Below are positions 36,354-48,469 of a stretch of DNA of 64,000 bases, piece after piece. Position numbers and translations under genes: made by a program. The notes beneath the pieces are model-generated. The model was not told the origin of the DNA and searched no databases. It saw nothing but the letters and a program-made list of their open reading frames with translations. The DNA is from Phoronis australis (taxonomy: Eukaryota; Phoronida; Phoronidae), in the NCBI GenBank assembly GCA_002633005.1, contig NMRA01000084.1, positions 504,708 to 568,707 on the forward strand, given 5' to 3'. The stretch's first letter is position 1, and every line of letters begins with the position of its first letter.

Positions 36354-39300
36354 CCCCCCCTGGGTGCGCGCAAGGTATGGACAAGTTACGTTCGTGACAT
36401 GCTTACGCTATTTCATTACGGCGTTCTCCCGTTCAGCGACTTTACCAGACATGAGGGTTGGCTCCTTCGTTAACTGCCCAGCACAGTCTTCTGTCCTGAA
36501 TGACAACATGCAAGCTAAAAATCTCCAAGGCTTCAAATGGTTACCGAAACCTAGCAGAACTACTTTTGACACCAGGTAGAGGTTTTTATCAACAATAATA
36601 AATAAACGATGGTAATCGAGGTGTCGTGTTTTCTTCGTTTGTTAATAATCATTTGATCGGCGTTGCGACTTGACCATGAAAGATTTAACTTCCAGCAAGC
36701 ATTATTACTCCGAGAAGTCGAGGAGCACCCGAGCTGGTTTATTCAGTAAAGCCGTTCCACCCGCCCTTTTTATAAGAATGACGTGCTGCTTTTGAGGGTC
36801 ACTCGTTCTGGATTTACCCAAAAAACGTACGCATCACCGAGGAACGGATCTCAGAGTCAGCAAGTTCGGCTGACCCTATGAGCGTGAACGCCTGGATTTT
36901 AACGTCTACAGGTTAACAATTACACATCTCCACGCTTTGGAGTTATCAGGCATACTGCGCGCGAAAATCGGCACATGCAGGAACCATGTGACCTTAGCCG
37001 CGTTTGTGATAATGATTTATTGCGCGTAAGAATATAAAACTAACCCGTGAGTCGTAATATCTTTATTAAAATAGCATATATTGCTAAAAACAACTTATTG
37101 GATCAAATACAAGAATTATCTATCTGTACTGTCATGGATGTAAGTGTTATGAAACGTATGGTGGTTGTACCCTATTACCGACCGCGCCGTATGAACGCAG
37201 TCAAACTCACTCTGTTGGTAATACGTTCGGACAGAATAGATTGCATTAACTTCCGTTGTAGTTGGACGATTTTGGTGATACAAAACCTAAACATGATCAG
37301 CATCTGACGAGGAAATTAGAAATGCTATTGGTTTATGTTGAAATATGTTATAACTTAACTTTTATTTTTAACAACACAGCCCAGTCAAGCTAGAAACGAT
37401 CTGATCCGAGATTTGAACAATTATCGAACAAAAAAGAGCTGGCCCCCCAACCATGACAGAATTGACTTAATCAGTCGCGTAATATACTGGCTACAGGAAT
37501 CATTCTCTCACCTTGTCATTGGGCTATAGAATGGAACAAGCTGAGCTCAACTGAAAAAAAACGCCGTAATGTGTTATTTTTTGCGACATCTTCAAGCCGT
37601 GAGGACTGAGGTTCGCCGAAGCAGTATTTGCTCAGAAATTCCGTTTGCTAACATTAACATATTAAAAACTTATAACGAAGCAAAACCAATTCCGATAATT
37701 TGTTGTGACATGTATGCACACTTGTGGAAGAAGAAAAGTTGCTAAAGAGTTGGTGGTGCTCCATTTCATGGCGTTGAAAGCCGATCGATCCACAAACTTA
37801 ATACCAGAATAACGATTGAACGGCAATTCTCTAACACTTGTAATTGATTTTATTTACTCGGGAAAGAGTGTAGTTTTTAATGACATTAGTTTTTGAGAGA
37901 TCGTGTTTGGCCAGTTTTTACACATTTCAATGCAAAGCTTTACAATTGTATACCTCTGTACATGCACCAATACTCCAGTTATATTGGCTATGCCGACAAT
38001 GCCAAAAACGGTGACGTCACTGACGACAAGCACTTCAACAGACGCGATGCATACAGACAAGACTATTGACCTTACTGCTGCAGACACCAACAACGGCGTT
38101 GACAACGACAACGCCATCGCATTCATTGCTAGAATCGCTTTCCTCCCCATCACCGTCACTTTTGCAACCAATTTCATTATTTTCATCATCATAAAACATT
38201 GATGACGAAATTGCTTAAGGACTGAAAGTTGGCACAACGTGTTCAATCGCCAATAAAACAAAGCATGGTCACTCAAAACATTTGCAGTAGTCAGAAAATC
38301 ATGAATAATTTGAGAACTGTCATTCGAGATTTGTACACACACACCTACTTCTAAACGATCTCTAGTAGGACAAGGGAATGCGAAGAGAAAATCGAAAATA
38401 GCCTCCACAGCGCCATCTTTTGTCCCGTCAGCCAAAACGCAACAATTTTCAGGGGAGAGTTCAGAAGTTAAGTATTGTATGCAAACGCCAAAAAATGTGC
38501 GAATGATTGGGAACTTGATGCTATTTCCGAAATGCAAACGGCTGCTAAATGTCACTATCGGACCACATACAATAGAACTCGAGAACGATAAGTCATTAGC
38601 AAAAACGAATGGCATTGCTTGTAGCCCTTGACGAGACCAATGGACAGATACGCCACAATCCGCACACGTATAGGTATATTTTGTGGCTGGAGAACCTGGT
38701 GAAAACGCACAGAAAATAATGCGTTCCAGTCGCATTAGCGTTACTACCCGTGATAGCACTGAGAGAATTTTTTGAAAACTATGTCGACGGAAAACTTTTT
38801 GAAACTTCAAAGAAAAAGTTGAGTTTTCGAAATGAAAATGGAGTCGTGTGGCCAGGGCCTTAAACTAACAATAACAGTCAACCGCGATACAACTGGGTTC
38901 GCTAATGGCTAGTCGGCAGTCGATTGTTGGGAATTACATCGCTGTTTTGTTACGTTATATCACATATTTATGCCGTGGATCGAACTTTTCTTCTTGATTG
39001 ACGACTGGCTCATGTCCGCTTAACCCCCACCCCCGATTCTTGTCTTAATTCTTTGCCGAGCATGTCTCGCGCAACGGGAAGTGAAAATGTTATTGAGTCC
39101 CGGAGTGTCGACTATAAACATCTCAAACACGAAAAACACCTGAATTAAGTTTTTCAAATACTGATATTTCCAAAATGAATACTGTCTGACAAAAAACAAT
39201 TGAAATTATGAAATTTGTGGACAATAAAATGCCACACAGGACTTGGTTAGTACTGAAAATCCTAGAAGACACGTCATGTGACAACTGATGTTGCTGAGGC

Positions 39301-40341
39301 AGGTTCTATATCTCAAGGCAACTTCAACTAACAACAAACCAACAAGTAGGGACAGCACAAAACTCGAGACCATCCCATACACTTGTACCTTTAGTCAAAA
39401 TTTGACGTTGATTGACTGTGTGTAGTGTACGTACCCCCCAACCAGTACCATTTTTTACTGTTTACTAGTGGAACACTGGGCCTAGCATTGCTTTAACTAT
39501 TTTGACCAACTGATTAGTGTGTTGAAAACTAGGCAAATAGCACCAATAAAGTTTTTGAAAAAAGTTACTTGTCATTTTCTTTTTGAAACAATCGTATTGC
39601 AAGAGAAGGAAGTTCTCATTATATTGTGTTAAGATATGCAATGTATCACCATCTAGAACAACTTGATCAGCACGGTAATAACTTTTCCTATTTTAATATA
39701 TGATACTTCTTCAATTTAATCAAAAACTTAAATTAACAGCTACCTTATGAATTTTTGCATGGTAGAAGTGGGTTGTTACCACAAGTTGTAGTGTACACAT
39801 ACGTACCCTTTTGTACAACTGCGATGCATTAGGCTATAAAAATTTATTCGGTGGTTCTTGTGCAAAAATATTTTAGATTACAAACCTGGAATGATGGTAC
39901 TTTAAAACAACCTAGCGTTTACAGTAATATGACAAGCTCCATTATTCACCAACAGTGGCCACCCAATATGGACCTTGTTTGTGATTTGGCCGTAAGCATT
40001 GCAGACCTATCGATTATTTTTATCAGAGCATTGGAAGTCCGGTCGTCGACGCTTTTCTAGTCTGTTGGAAAAATGCTGTCCTGTTCTGAAACTGTGACCG
40101 GGCACACGAGTTTTGATAAAACGGGCTCTTGCGACAGAAGCTACATTAATTTTAAATATATTTGCTGGCAACAATTACATGTACTGTCGATCAGTGGTTA
40201 GATTAGTCGTTTGCTGAACAAGATGACACGAATAATTACATTGGATCGCTCTTATGTTTCATCAATCTTATGTTTCAGTCGAATTGTTTGCCTCCCTTGG
40301 CGTCGTGGGTCAGTTCTTTGGAATACCAGCCAGTATGCTAT
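36354..40341. repeat. Duplicated block, copy B
   Basis: Matches copy A (30830-36352) from the same C-run through exon 2, then continues past the point where copy A stops. It lacks the 1.77 kb segment and holds about 215 bases (39515-39730) missing from A. This copy carries the complete exon 2, so it joins correctly to the rest of the gene. Confidence 0.9.
37854..38810 (-). CDS. 318-codon single-exon open frame of unknown function
   Basis: The longest uninterrupted frame in the window apart from transporter exon 3, on the minus strand inside transporter intron 1. The product starts MKFQKVFRRH. It has several Cys residues in its first third (including CADCG near residue 50) and an acidic/hydrophobic middle, then a strongly hydrophobic stretch in the last third (about residues 215-290) that could include two or three membrane segments. 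I recognise no family. A frame this long is unlikely by chance at this base composition. Against it being a functional gene, the other block copy is frameshifted, and a 99-codon frame overlaps it on the other strand (37903-38202). It could be a decayed single-exon gene or retrocopy. Confidence 0.35.
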   Translation of the reverse strand: MKFQKVFRRHSFQKILSVLSRVVTLMRLERIIFCAFSPGSPATKYTYTCADCGVSVHWSRQGLQAMPFVFANDLSFSSSIVCGPIVTFSSRLHFGNSIKFPIIRTFFGVCIQYLTSELSPENCCVLADGTKDGAVEAIFDFLFAFPCPTRDRLEVGVCVQISNDSSQIIHDFLTTANVLSDHALFYWRLNTLCQLSVLKQFRHQCFMMMKIMKLVAKVTVMGRKAILAMNAMALSLSTPLLVSAAVRSIVLSVCIASVEVLVVSDVTVFGIVGIANITGVLVHVQRYTIVKLCIEMCKNWPNTISQKLMSLKTTLFPE

Positions 40342-40485
40342 ACCATTCTTACGGACCCAGAGCGACATCTGTCGTCGGACTCGTCATTTCCGTCGGCGGT
40401 TTCTTACTGGTTTGGATGGCCGTAAAACTGAACAATATTTTTAAGATGTACAGTTTCGTTGTGTCTATATTCTTCTTAATTGGAA
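40279..40485 (+). CDS. MFS/nodulin-like transporter, exon 2
   Basis: Acceptor TGTTTCAG|TC and donor GGAA|GTAAGT. It encodes residues 45-113 with predicted helices 2 and 3 and the start of helix 4. The segment GQFFGIPASMLYHSYGPRAT matches the nodulin-like/MFS pattern at the helix 2-3 turn (Gly-rich helix, then a short basic loop with Gly-Pro-Arg before helix 3). This is the strongest family evidence in the gene. The exon joins in phase with both neighbours. Confidence 0.9.
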
Positions 40486-42890
40486 GTAAGTATTTTATTA
40501 TTCTCAAGTTCCTATTTTTGCTTAATTTCTATTATTTTATTCAGAGTGTCATCACATTCGCCTACAAAGGGCCACATAACATAGTCTCTTCGTGTACATA
40601 AATGATGTCTTATAACCATGAATTTGCATTGATTTGTCGTGAAATACAATCACTAAGCGTTGGCTGCGACATCGCCTTCAATGATATCAAGAGCGACTAC
40701 ATGTGATATTATCTTGAAATTGAAAATCGAATTGCAAACAGAAACTCAGATAGATGATTAGATAGTATCCATTATTGTCTCCTTTCACACATTCAAACAA
40801 ACATAAACCGCTTTTTCAGTGTCTTTACAGACACGTTGGATACTGCAAAACATACCACAAAACTTATGATATGCACAATAAAAAATCAATACAAACCAGT
40901 ATAGTTTCTTTCTTAATATCGAGAAGCAGGTCCTGGCAAACGTCTCAAAATTTGACAAGTAGTTAACACTTTGTTCGTCACTAAAAATGCAAAGTTGACA
41001 TTCAAGCGATTAAAATATCTGATCTGAGCTCGAAGTAATCAGTACATTGTATTAAAACATGAAACTCGTCTTCGACTGCCCCACATTGGCACTGGTTACA
41101 GAATCTGTCGTCATAACGCAAACCACAATAACTCACGGTTCAACCGCTAGAGGGAGGACGAGACCTGAAAGCCGCAGACACTCTTCGTTTCGTACAGTTT
41201 ACCTTACTTCGGTTGTATGGGTGAGGTTCAAGAGCAGATTTGAAACCTTGAAGTTCATGTAAAACCCTGAACTTTGTTTCCACTACCAAATTTGATACCC
41301 ATGCAGATCACGTCAGAACGGTCTAACCCTGCTCAAACACCACGTGTTCTTTAGCGTCAAAAATAATTTCATTTAAAGAAGATGGACCTACACTGTTTAG
41401 AGATTACTCAAGTTCCTACTAAGTCAATAATCCACACATATGAAACTCCCTTGGTTATCCACGATGCGCATGGCACCAGTTTTCAATGTTCCCAATTCAT
41501 AGTGCCGCTGCAGTGTTTTCCTCGTCAATTTGTACCTGCGCCAGTTAATGAGCCTACACTAAAACCGAATTACACCCAAATTCTTCCAGTGATTTGGTTA
41601 CCGTATGTGAGCGTATTTTGGAGCATGCGCCTTCTTGCGAAGCTTTGTCTGTGCTCTATATATAAACTATTTGAATAAAAAGACCACATTTTTTAAAAAC
41701 TTAACGCCAATTCGTCGTGAGAGTCTATCCGGAGTTGGAAAATGGTGCAACTCCGGATAGCCTGGGAAAAACCACAGTTGTACTGAATCTACACACATGT
41801 GATAAACAAGAGAAGTTCTACCTGCCGCTTCAGCTACAGGTACCATTATCTCTTTTATGACACACAATGTGTGACTGGACACAAAACCTTTTCAAAATAC
41901 TGTAGATGAACCAGTGGAGCGTGAGTCCTCACGGCCATTCTACGTTATGCAACAAGCGAGAAAAGCTTTAGTCATTCGTTACAAATCCATAGATGTTGAT
42001 GTGTTTACAACTATCTACTAAAAATCTACAAGAGGTACTCCAAAACACCGAATATGAGACCTGATTCACATACAGTGTATGTAAGGGATGGCCGTCTGAG
42101 CTTGTAATTGTGTTTTAGATGCATGCGCCTGTTGCGGCTACAGCAAAATTAGAATTAAGAAAGTGCATCGTTTCGCGTATTGGCGCATCTATAGTGGTTG
42201 TAATCATCCAAAAATATGTAGGCCTGAGTAATGATGATAAATTTGGCAATGCTATCCGATCTGAAGTTGATTAATTACGTGTATACTAAATTTTGCTTAA
42301 AATTCAGCAACAAATCAAAGTTTCATTTTACCCTTTTACGGTGTTTTTTAATGGTTTCTTTTCCTGGTTATCATTTTGAGACATATCATTTTGCTGGCTA
42401 TCTGATTGCCATCAGCCATCGAAGTTTGTGCTTTTAAGTTTACATTCATGTATTCAGAGACCTAATGAGAGCTGACTACAATATCACAGTACCTATTTTG
42501 TCACATGTGAGTGCATTTAGGCCCACGTGCCTTGATGTGAAGTAATTGATCAGAAAATACAGTACCACAGCAAAGTCTCAAAATCGCATGTGAGCGAAGC
42601 TTGACCTGTCCTTAAAACAGTAGATGGCAATGTGTATTCAGTTTCCATGAAAAAAGATAGATTGGACAAATACGAAGAGCCCAACTTATGTTAAGACCAG
42701 CGAATATAGAACGGGTAGCTTCTCGTGCCTGTGAATAAAACACGGATGCATCTGCCTCCTTATAAAACACTTGTGCAAAAATATTTCTGAAGGAAACGCA
42801 TTGCTTCGAATATCAGTGCACGATGGTAAATGCGCTCACACACAGTAATAACGCACTGACTCTGAAAATAATCAACTAACTTTTTTTCAG
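40486..42890 (+). other. Transporter intron 2
   Basis: Starts GTAAGT and ends with a T-run and CAG. No exon, repeat family member or RNA gene recognised. The 41.7 kb part contains an inverted pair, TATCCGGAGTTG / CAACTCCGGATA, about 20 bases apart (41729-41760). Confidence 0.8.
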
Positions 42891-43930
42891 TGCATGGCAC
42901 CGTGTATTCTTACCTAGGATTGCTTATGGCTAATATGGACAGCTTCACCGACGTCCATCGGGGAAAAGTTGTAGCTGCTCTGAACACGCTGTATCAAGCT
43001 CCCTTTTTTCCTTTTATATACAATGTGGTGTTTATAGGGAGCGACCGACAGTATCACTCGAATGATAATCTCGAGGGATTTTTCCTCACACTTGTCGTGT
43101 GTTTTGGTGTTATTAACCTCCTTGGGATTATATTTCTTCGTAAGAGTCCACCACAAACCACTACGGTTTCCGTTTTTGAAGCGGCAGCCGAGGATCAGGG
43201 AATTTGCAAAACAGAGTTGTCACATGACACGTTCGATGATACACGAGAACCTTTATTACATTCTGCAAAGCAAAACAGCGATTTGGCTTTGAACGACGAG
43301 GCACCTACGACGAAATCACTCAGCTCGGTGCTAACAAATTGGTCTTTTCACTTCGCTGCTTGGATACCAGTGTTTTCGTTCGCTGTAAATATTATGTACC
43401 TCACAAACATTACATTTGTCCTCCATTCTCTTGATATGTACCAGCATCAGGTGGTGTTTACCGTCGTCTGCCCTCTCATCGGACTTGTCGTGTCCTTCAC
43501 GATATGCACACTATCCAGTCGATTCACCAACCGCGTGCGTCCATCCGTCGTGACACTAGTTCTCATCATTTTGCAGACGATCAGTCAAGTTTTGCTCATA
43601 TTCTTTGCGAGCAATTTCCCGCTCCTACTGGCGTGCTCAATCGTGGAGATAAGTTCGTCTTTAGCAATATTCTCGCTGATTCCAACTATTGTAAGTGCTA
43701 ACCTCGGAGTGACAGACTTCAATCGTGTTTGGGGCTATGTTCTACTCATGACGTCACTTGCTACCTTGGCTCTGTTGAAAAGTTTTGGTGCTATTTATGA
43801 CAGTTATCTGACCGAAGGAGAGACGTTTTGCGCCGGGTCGTATTGTTTCACGTATTGCTTTCTCATGTCCGGTGTTGTGTGTGGTTGCGCCACAGTGTTT
43901 AACCTCGGGCTAGTCGAGAAAGGGTGGTAA
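42891..43930 (+). CDS. MFS/nodulin-like transporter, exon 3 (C-terminal two thirds)
   Basis: Acceptor CTTTTTTTCAG|TG; stop TAA at 43928-43930. It encodes residues 114-459. Helices 4-6 come first, with FRGK-like VHRGKVVAAL after helix 4. Next is a long hydrophilic central loop (about residues 195-250, with Asp/Glu and a DTREPLL stretch that resembles an acidic dileucine sorting signal), then about six more helices ending at GLVEKGW. The two six-helix halves split by a central loop are the major facilitator layout; total length of 459 suits the family. Substrate and membrane cannot be told from sequence. The acidic dileucine-like site hints at endosomal or lysosomal sorting, which is inference only. 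Confidence 0.85.
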
Positions 43931-45896
43931 TTAAAGCCGTCATAGACCGGCATTCATAAAGTACGAACACATACCGCTAGGCAATTAGTCTGAAACACCT
44001 TGTTCCTAAGTTAAATCAGAAATGGTTTCTTGGATTGGAAATAAGTTGTGCTGTAGTGGTAAAATTAGAGGTAAGTAGACGCCCAAAGCCCATTGCATCA
44101 CTTTGAGCATTGAATGTAACTTAAGGTGCGTAGGCGCTACGTTCAAATGCCCAAAGGTGGTTGACTGCGCCTACGTGCGCCTACGCCCCACTACAGCACT
44201 GCAAATTAGTAGAAATACGAACTTTGGCTCAAATTGTTCCTTAGTCATTATAGGCTTGATTTCTGGGCTTGGAAATTACTGGTAACTGGTTATTTCTTCA
44301 GACCAAGCTAAAAATGTTCAGGTCAAGGAAGCAGACAAGACCTGTTTCAGTTTTCACAATCAAAAGTTGTTTACAGAAATCATGGATTTAAGCTGTCATC
44401 CCAAGAAACTGCATGCATTGAAACTTCCATTGGTCACAAATACTTATAATGGTCACAAAATTAAGAGTTTGTTGCAACATGACCGTTTTTCCACAACAAA
44501 TCGCTAGTCTACTTTCTTTTTTCTTTTATGTATTAACTGTAGATTGAATCTATGTTTATGGATTTTCCACTGTGCCCAAGGACCTGGTTTTAAAAAATGA
44601 AGACTTTCGATACATTGTATTTCATAGCTTTTCCTTGTTTTTACATGGCTGACAGTGATTGCTAATAAAATGTGTATAAGCAGTCGAATTGCCTTTCAAC
44701 TAACCTGATCTATTACGCTTTCTCGCTCATAACGTTGCATTCAACAGGTCCCATGCTTCTAATACACGATACCCTCTCTACACTTCATTTTCCACGAACA
44801 TGAATACAACGGTCACAGGGTTACAGCGTCCCGGTCGGTTTCAACGTCCCAGTGGATAACTTCAACAACTTCACATCGAACAGACGCATGTGTATTTAGA
44901 GGTAGATCATGCGCGGATTCCCGCGAATTCATACTGTGCGCAGCGCGTTTTGCACGAGGTTGCGTACTTGGTTCTTTAAACCAACCTATTGGTAGTTCCA
45001 AACAATTGCACCGATTACTTCAAATGACGTTCAGAAAGTGCCTTTCGAGAAAGATTAATTTGAAGTACCTCCGCTAAGCTAACGAAAGAATGTACAGGCG
45101 GCTGGTAATGGAGACAGAGACGTGTCGAACGACATGGTGTCTGCGCAGCGAGTTAGCATGCATTCGCATACACACCACTGATATTGCCTCCCCACTCTCC
45201 AACTCAAATTCTTGGACCCCTCCCCCTGTGATGCATATTAATTGAGATCAGGCTCAACAAGGCTGCTTGTACCGGCTGGTCAATTCAGGCGTCGAGCATC
45301 TAAGGACTCGAGCAATGGCTAATTACTCCCAGGACCACAAACTACTTCTCAGGAGGAACGAGTTGAGACTATTGTAGATTTAAAGAAACCAAACTTCTTG
45401 GACAGTTTTCAAATGTACACGTGTGCTGAATAAGTGCTTTGTATTCAGAACAACTTACAATACAGTTCACAAAGCCCTGAGCTGTGATAAAATGTTATAA
45501 GCTATTCACTGTGAATGATTTACATGTATAGTCCAGTTTACAAAGCGCGGAAATACCATTTTCCAAGAATAATGCTGTGAAAAAAACATCATGCAAATAC
45601 ATTTAATAATTATAATATCACGACTAACCACGTGGAATTACCAAAATATGTTTCCAATATCAAATGTGGAATGCTTGCACCTTCAGTCAATTTTGTAAAC
45701 AACTTGTCAAAGCCGGGTGCTTTTTCGGCACCGGTACCCGAAGTCTAATTCCAACTCAAATTACAAATTATTTTATTTTTTTTATTTTCAAATTCAATAC
45801 GAAGTAAAGATAAGTGGCTATCGCTATGTGTTCAAGTACAGCACGATTAACATTAATAGATGTTTAATCCTAGCTTACACTTTGTTAGTCCAATCA
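43931..45896. other. Downstream and intergenic sequence after the transporter gene
   Basis: Probably includes the transporter 3' untranslated region; a first AATAAA-type signal is seen near 44663. Contains one hAT-like MITE (44046-44201). No gene recognised. Confidence 0.6.
44046..44201 (+). mobile_element. hAT-like MITE, copy 2
   Basis: Same body as the other two copies (GTGCTGTAGTGGTAAAATTA at the left, CACTACAGCACTG at the right). The left tip has drifted (TTGTG for CAGTG). Flanking 8-mers GAAATAAG and CAAATTAG agree at 6 of 8 bases, consistent with an old target duplication. It lies about 115 bases past the transporter stop codon and may be transcribed in its 3' untranslated region. Confidence 0.85.
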
Positions 45897-46555
45897 TTAA
45901 AGGAGAATGCCACCCAAAAAACAACCTATTTTGTATCAATTTAGATCGAGTAGTTCTACTCGATAACTGCACTTTCGGTTGTGTTACCTCACACCTGACG
46001 GCAGACGGAGGTGTTTAAATTATCTAATGACGTCATTGGTTTCACACGCAGTCAGTTCAGCAGTTCACAACACGGCTTACTGGTGTCAGTTTATTGCTTG
46101 AATTCATCGTTTAACACCAATAAATCACCAAACTTCGACGTAAAACCCTTAAAAATACACCGAGATCTTATACATGTAAAAACGCGTTGTTTTATTTCGA
46201 TTTTACGGATTTATTGGTGTTTGGACACACCCCATAGCCTACAAAGTTCGGCAGGCCAATTTAGAAAGGTCCGTAGCAGGAGTTTGGGGTCTGTTCGGAG
46301 ATAAATTCTTCCGTGAAATACAGACAAGAGAACCTAGACCTGTGTTGTTTAGTTTTCTAAACACACAAAACGGTTGTTATCCCTGCCAGTTGCTCGGAAC
46401 CCGATCAGACCCGTCGCGAACGGACTGACTCGTTACCCTGGCCAGTAACGTGGGTCGGAACCCGATCAGGCCCGTCGCGGCCGCCAGGACTGGCACGAAC
46501 ATAAACCAGCTTGAGTTGGAAACTAAACCTCCAGTCACGAAAAGACTATAACAGT

Positions 46556-46711
46556 CAGTGCTGTAGTGGTAAAAGTAGAGGTAAGTAAGCGCCGAACACC
46601 CACCGTATCACCTTGAGCACTGAACGTAACTTACGGTGCGTAGGAGCTACGTTCAAATTCCAAAAGGTGGTTGGCTGCGCCTGCGTTCGCCTACGCCCAA
46701 CTATAACACTG
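46556..46711 (+). mobile_element. hAT-like MITE, copy 3, nested in Kolobok copy 1
   Basis: Starts CAGTGCTGTAGTGG and ends CAACTATAACACTG. Flanking 8-mers ATAACAGT and ATAAGAGT agree at 7 of 8. The equivalent site in Kolobok copy 2 (near 56715) has no insertion, so this element arrived after the two Kolobok copies separated. Confidence 0.9.
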
Positions 46712-47274
46712 ATAAGAGTGAGCTAAAGAAATATAATAAAAATAATTATTATTTACGTGAATTAGCCACCAAAATGAATTGTAGGGGGCTGCGAATTCGG
46801 GTTCCCTTCCACAGACCGTCAGGGAAAAGGTTGTACATTAGCAATGATTTAAGTAATGTATTTGTATTTCTAAATAAAGATTCCCCTAACGTGTGTAGCC
46901 ATAGCATATAATCCACTAATTGTTTCACAACAGCTTTCTGTCAGCAAACACTGAATTCTAGTAGCATGCGGTCACACGGCCTCGGTGCCCGGTCAATTAC
47001 ATTTATTGAATGCCTGCATCAAAAGCCGGTAACGCAGTGGTTTCATAGCTGGCTTATCAACATTTGCACTCACGAATACTGCAAAGGCATTACAAATTGT
47101 ATCTAATGAGACAGACTTTGTTTCAGTTTTATATAAGCATTGTTTAGGATGAGAAAAATTCCTTTTGAAACAGAACGCAGAATACATGGCAACTCGCCCG
47201 GCGCCAATCCCGACTTAGTCAAGAGTTCGTCCGACGAAGATTTCACGGGTCGGATTGTTAAGTTTCACAGACTA

Positions 47275-47565
47275 TCAGTTCGAACCGGAATACACTGACC
47301 AAGAAATACTAGAGAGGTGCCGTAAACATGCACAGACAACGGAACGTATGGATAGTTCTTTGGTAAGCCGGAATTCTTCAGAGAAATCACTGTCGACGAA
47401 ATGCCGGCCACAGACACGGAGATGTTTCACGGCCTCATACTTGCTATTAACAGCGTACCTTTCATTCTTTACTAACGCGAGCCACTTCCTAAGCATTTCG
47501 GGCTCTCGAGGAAGTCGAAAAAACGATATACCCGACGTCGCTGCGTCGTTTCTCACCTTCCTCAC
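47275..47565 (-). pseudogene. Decayed THAP domain inside Kolobok copy 1
   Basis: The frame contains FFRLPREPEMLRKWLALVK and later VCGRHFVDSDF, matching the middle (Phe...Pro...Arg...Trp) and the C-x2-H end of the THAP zinc finger that binds DNA in Kolobok and P-element-type transposases. The N-terminal Cys pair of the finger is missing in this copy because of a deletion relative to copy 2. The frame soon runs out, with no transposase following. Confidence 0.75.
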
Positions 47566-48373
47566 AGGTTAACGCGACACCTCTCGAAAAGGTGAGGTCG
47601 ACCGTATAAGAGGCGATATGGATATAAACCGATTAAGACGGTAAAAAAGACTAATTAAATCGGGTGTCATTCTCCTTTAAAGTTGTTTACCTATTTTATC
47701 TGGAAAATTGCGACTTTTAACTGTCGAGTTTTTTCACGACTATATTTATAAGCAGGTGCGAATTTAAACTAGAAAGGCTTCTGCATAAAGCATAATATGC
47801 TAGAGCCACGGAATTCCTACTAAGGTGGAACTGAAATGTAAAAAATGAACAGAAATGTAACAAAAATTCAGGATCGAGTTTAGAACTTTGACTCCGGTTA
47901 TTGACCTCGTGCCCACCAGACTTTACTTAAGAGTCCACTCTAAGATTGACAAACCACATCTCGTGGTATTGGAGAAATTGCTCCAAATGAAGCGTGGCAA
48001 ACGTCAAAATTCGGGTATAGTTACCGCTACAGGTCTGTCACAGGAATGCATTATTATTGCTATTCATTCCCACTAGACTCCGTGACAGTACACACGTATG
48101 CAAAACAAAATATATATTTGTATTAAAATGTAATTAACACTGCGATATTACTGGCCGTATTACGAGAAACAAGACGCATGAATATCCCCGTACAGGTAGT
48201 TACTATCGAACCCATGGATTGGGTGTCTGTTGAAAGCCGCCTCCGTTCCATTGAGCAACTTTCGTGTAAGAGAAACGATGTGATACATGTACAAGACCTC
48301 GAAAAATCACGATAGTAAAAGGCGAATATTTCGCAAATTATAGCTTTTTACCTCGGAAGTCTACAGAAGCAAA

Positions 48374-48469
48374 ATGGCCACCGCTGAAGTGGTAGGAGAG
48401 GCCGGAATGCTGACATGGGGGGAGGATCACGCTTTCCGATTCATAAGCGAAGATTTCTCGTTATTGCAA
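48374..48469 (+). CDS. Weak candidate first coding exon
   Basis: An ATG in very good context (GCAAAATGGCCACC) opens 32 codons, beginning MATAEVVGEAGMLTWGEDHA, that end at a mediocre donor, GCAA|GTACCT. Composition is protein-like, but no family is recognised and no following exon was found. If unspliced, the frame stops nine codons later. Confidence 0.2.

Larger units (their letters stand above)
29953..43930 (+). other. Gene span: MFS/nodulin-like transporter, three coding exons
   Basis: Exons 29953-30085, 40279-40485 and 42891-43930 total 1380 coding bases, that is 459 residues plus stop. Every junction follows GT/AG and all three join in phase: G|TC gives Val and A|TG gives Met. Intron 1 appears 10.2 kb long but includes a probable assembly duplication of about 5.5 kb, so its real length is nearer 4.7 kb. 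Intron 2 is 2.4 kb. The ATG at 29953 has a good context (GACCATGGG); no upstream coding exon is needed. Confidence 0.85.
45901..47676. mobile_element. Kolobok-like DNA transposon, copy 1 (non-autonomous)
   Basis: Ends are inverted repeats: AGGAGAATGCCACCC at the left and, read inwards from the right, AGGAGAATGACACCC. TTAA flanks both sides (45897-45900 and 47677-47680). TTAA target duplications together with a THAP domain inside (minus strand, 47275-47565) point to the Kolobok superfamily; piggyBac also uses TTAA but lacks THAP. No transposase core remains in this 1776-base copy. A hAT-like MITE is nested at 46556-46711. Confidence 0.85.

Noticed and set aside
36083-36579. Overlapping plus-strand frames across 36353
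   Set aside because: They bridge the single-N assembly join and fuse unrelated ends of the duplicated block.
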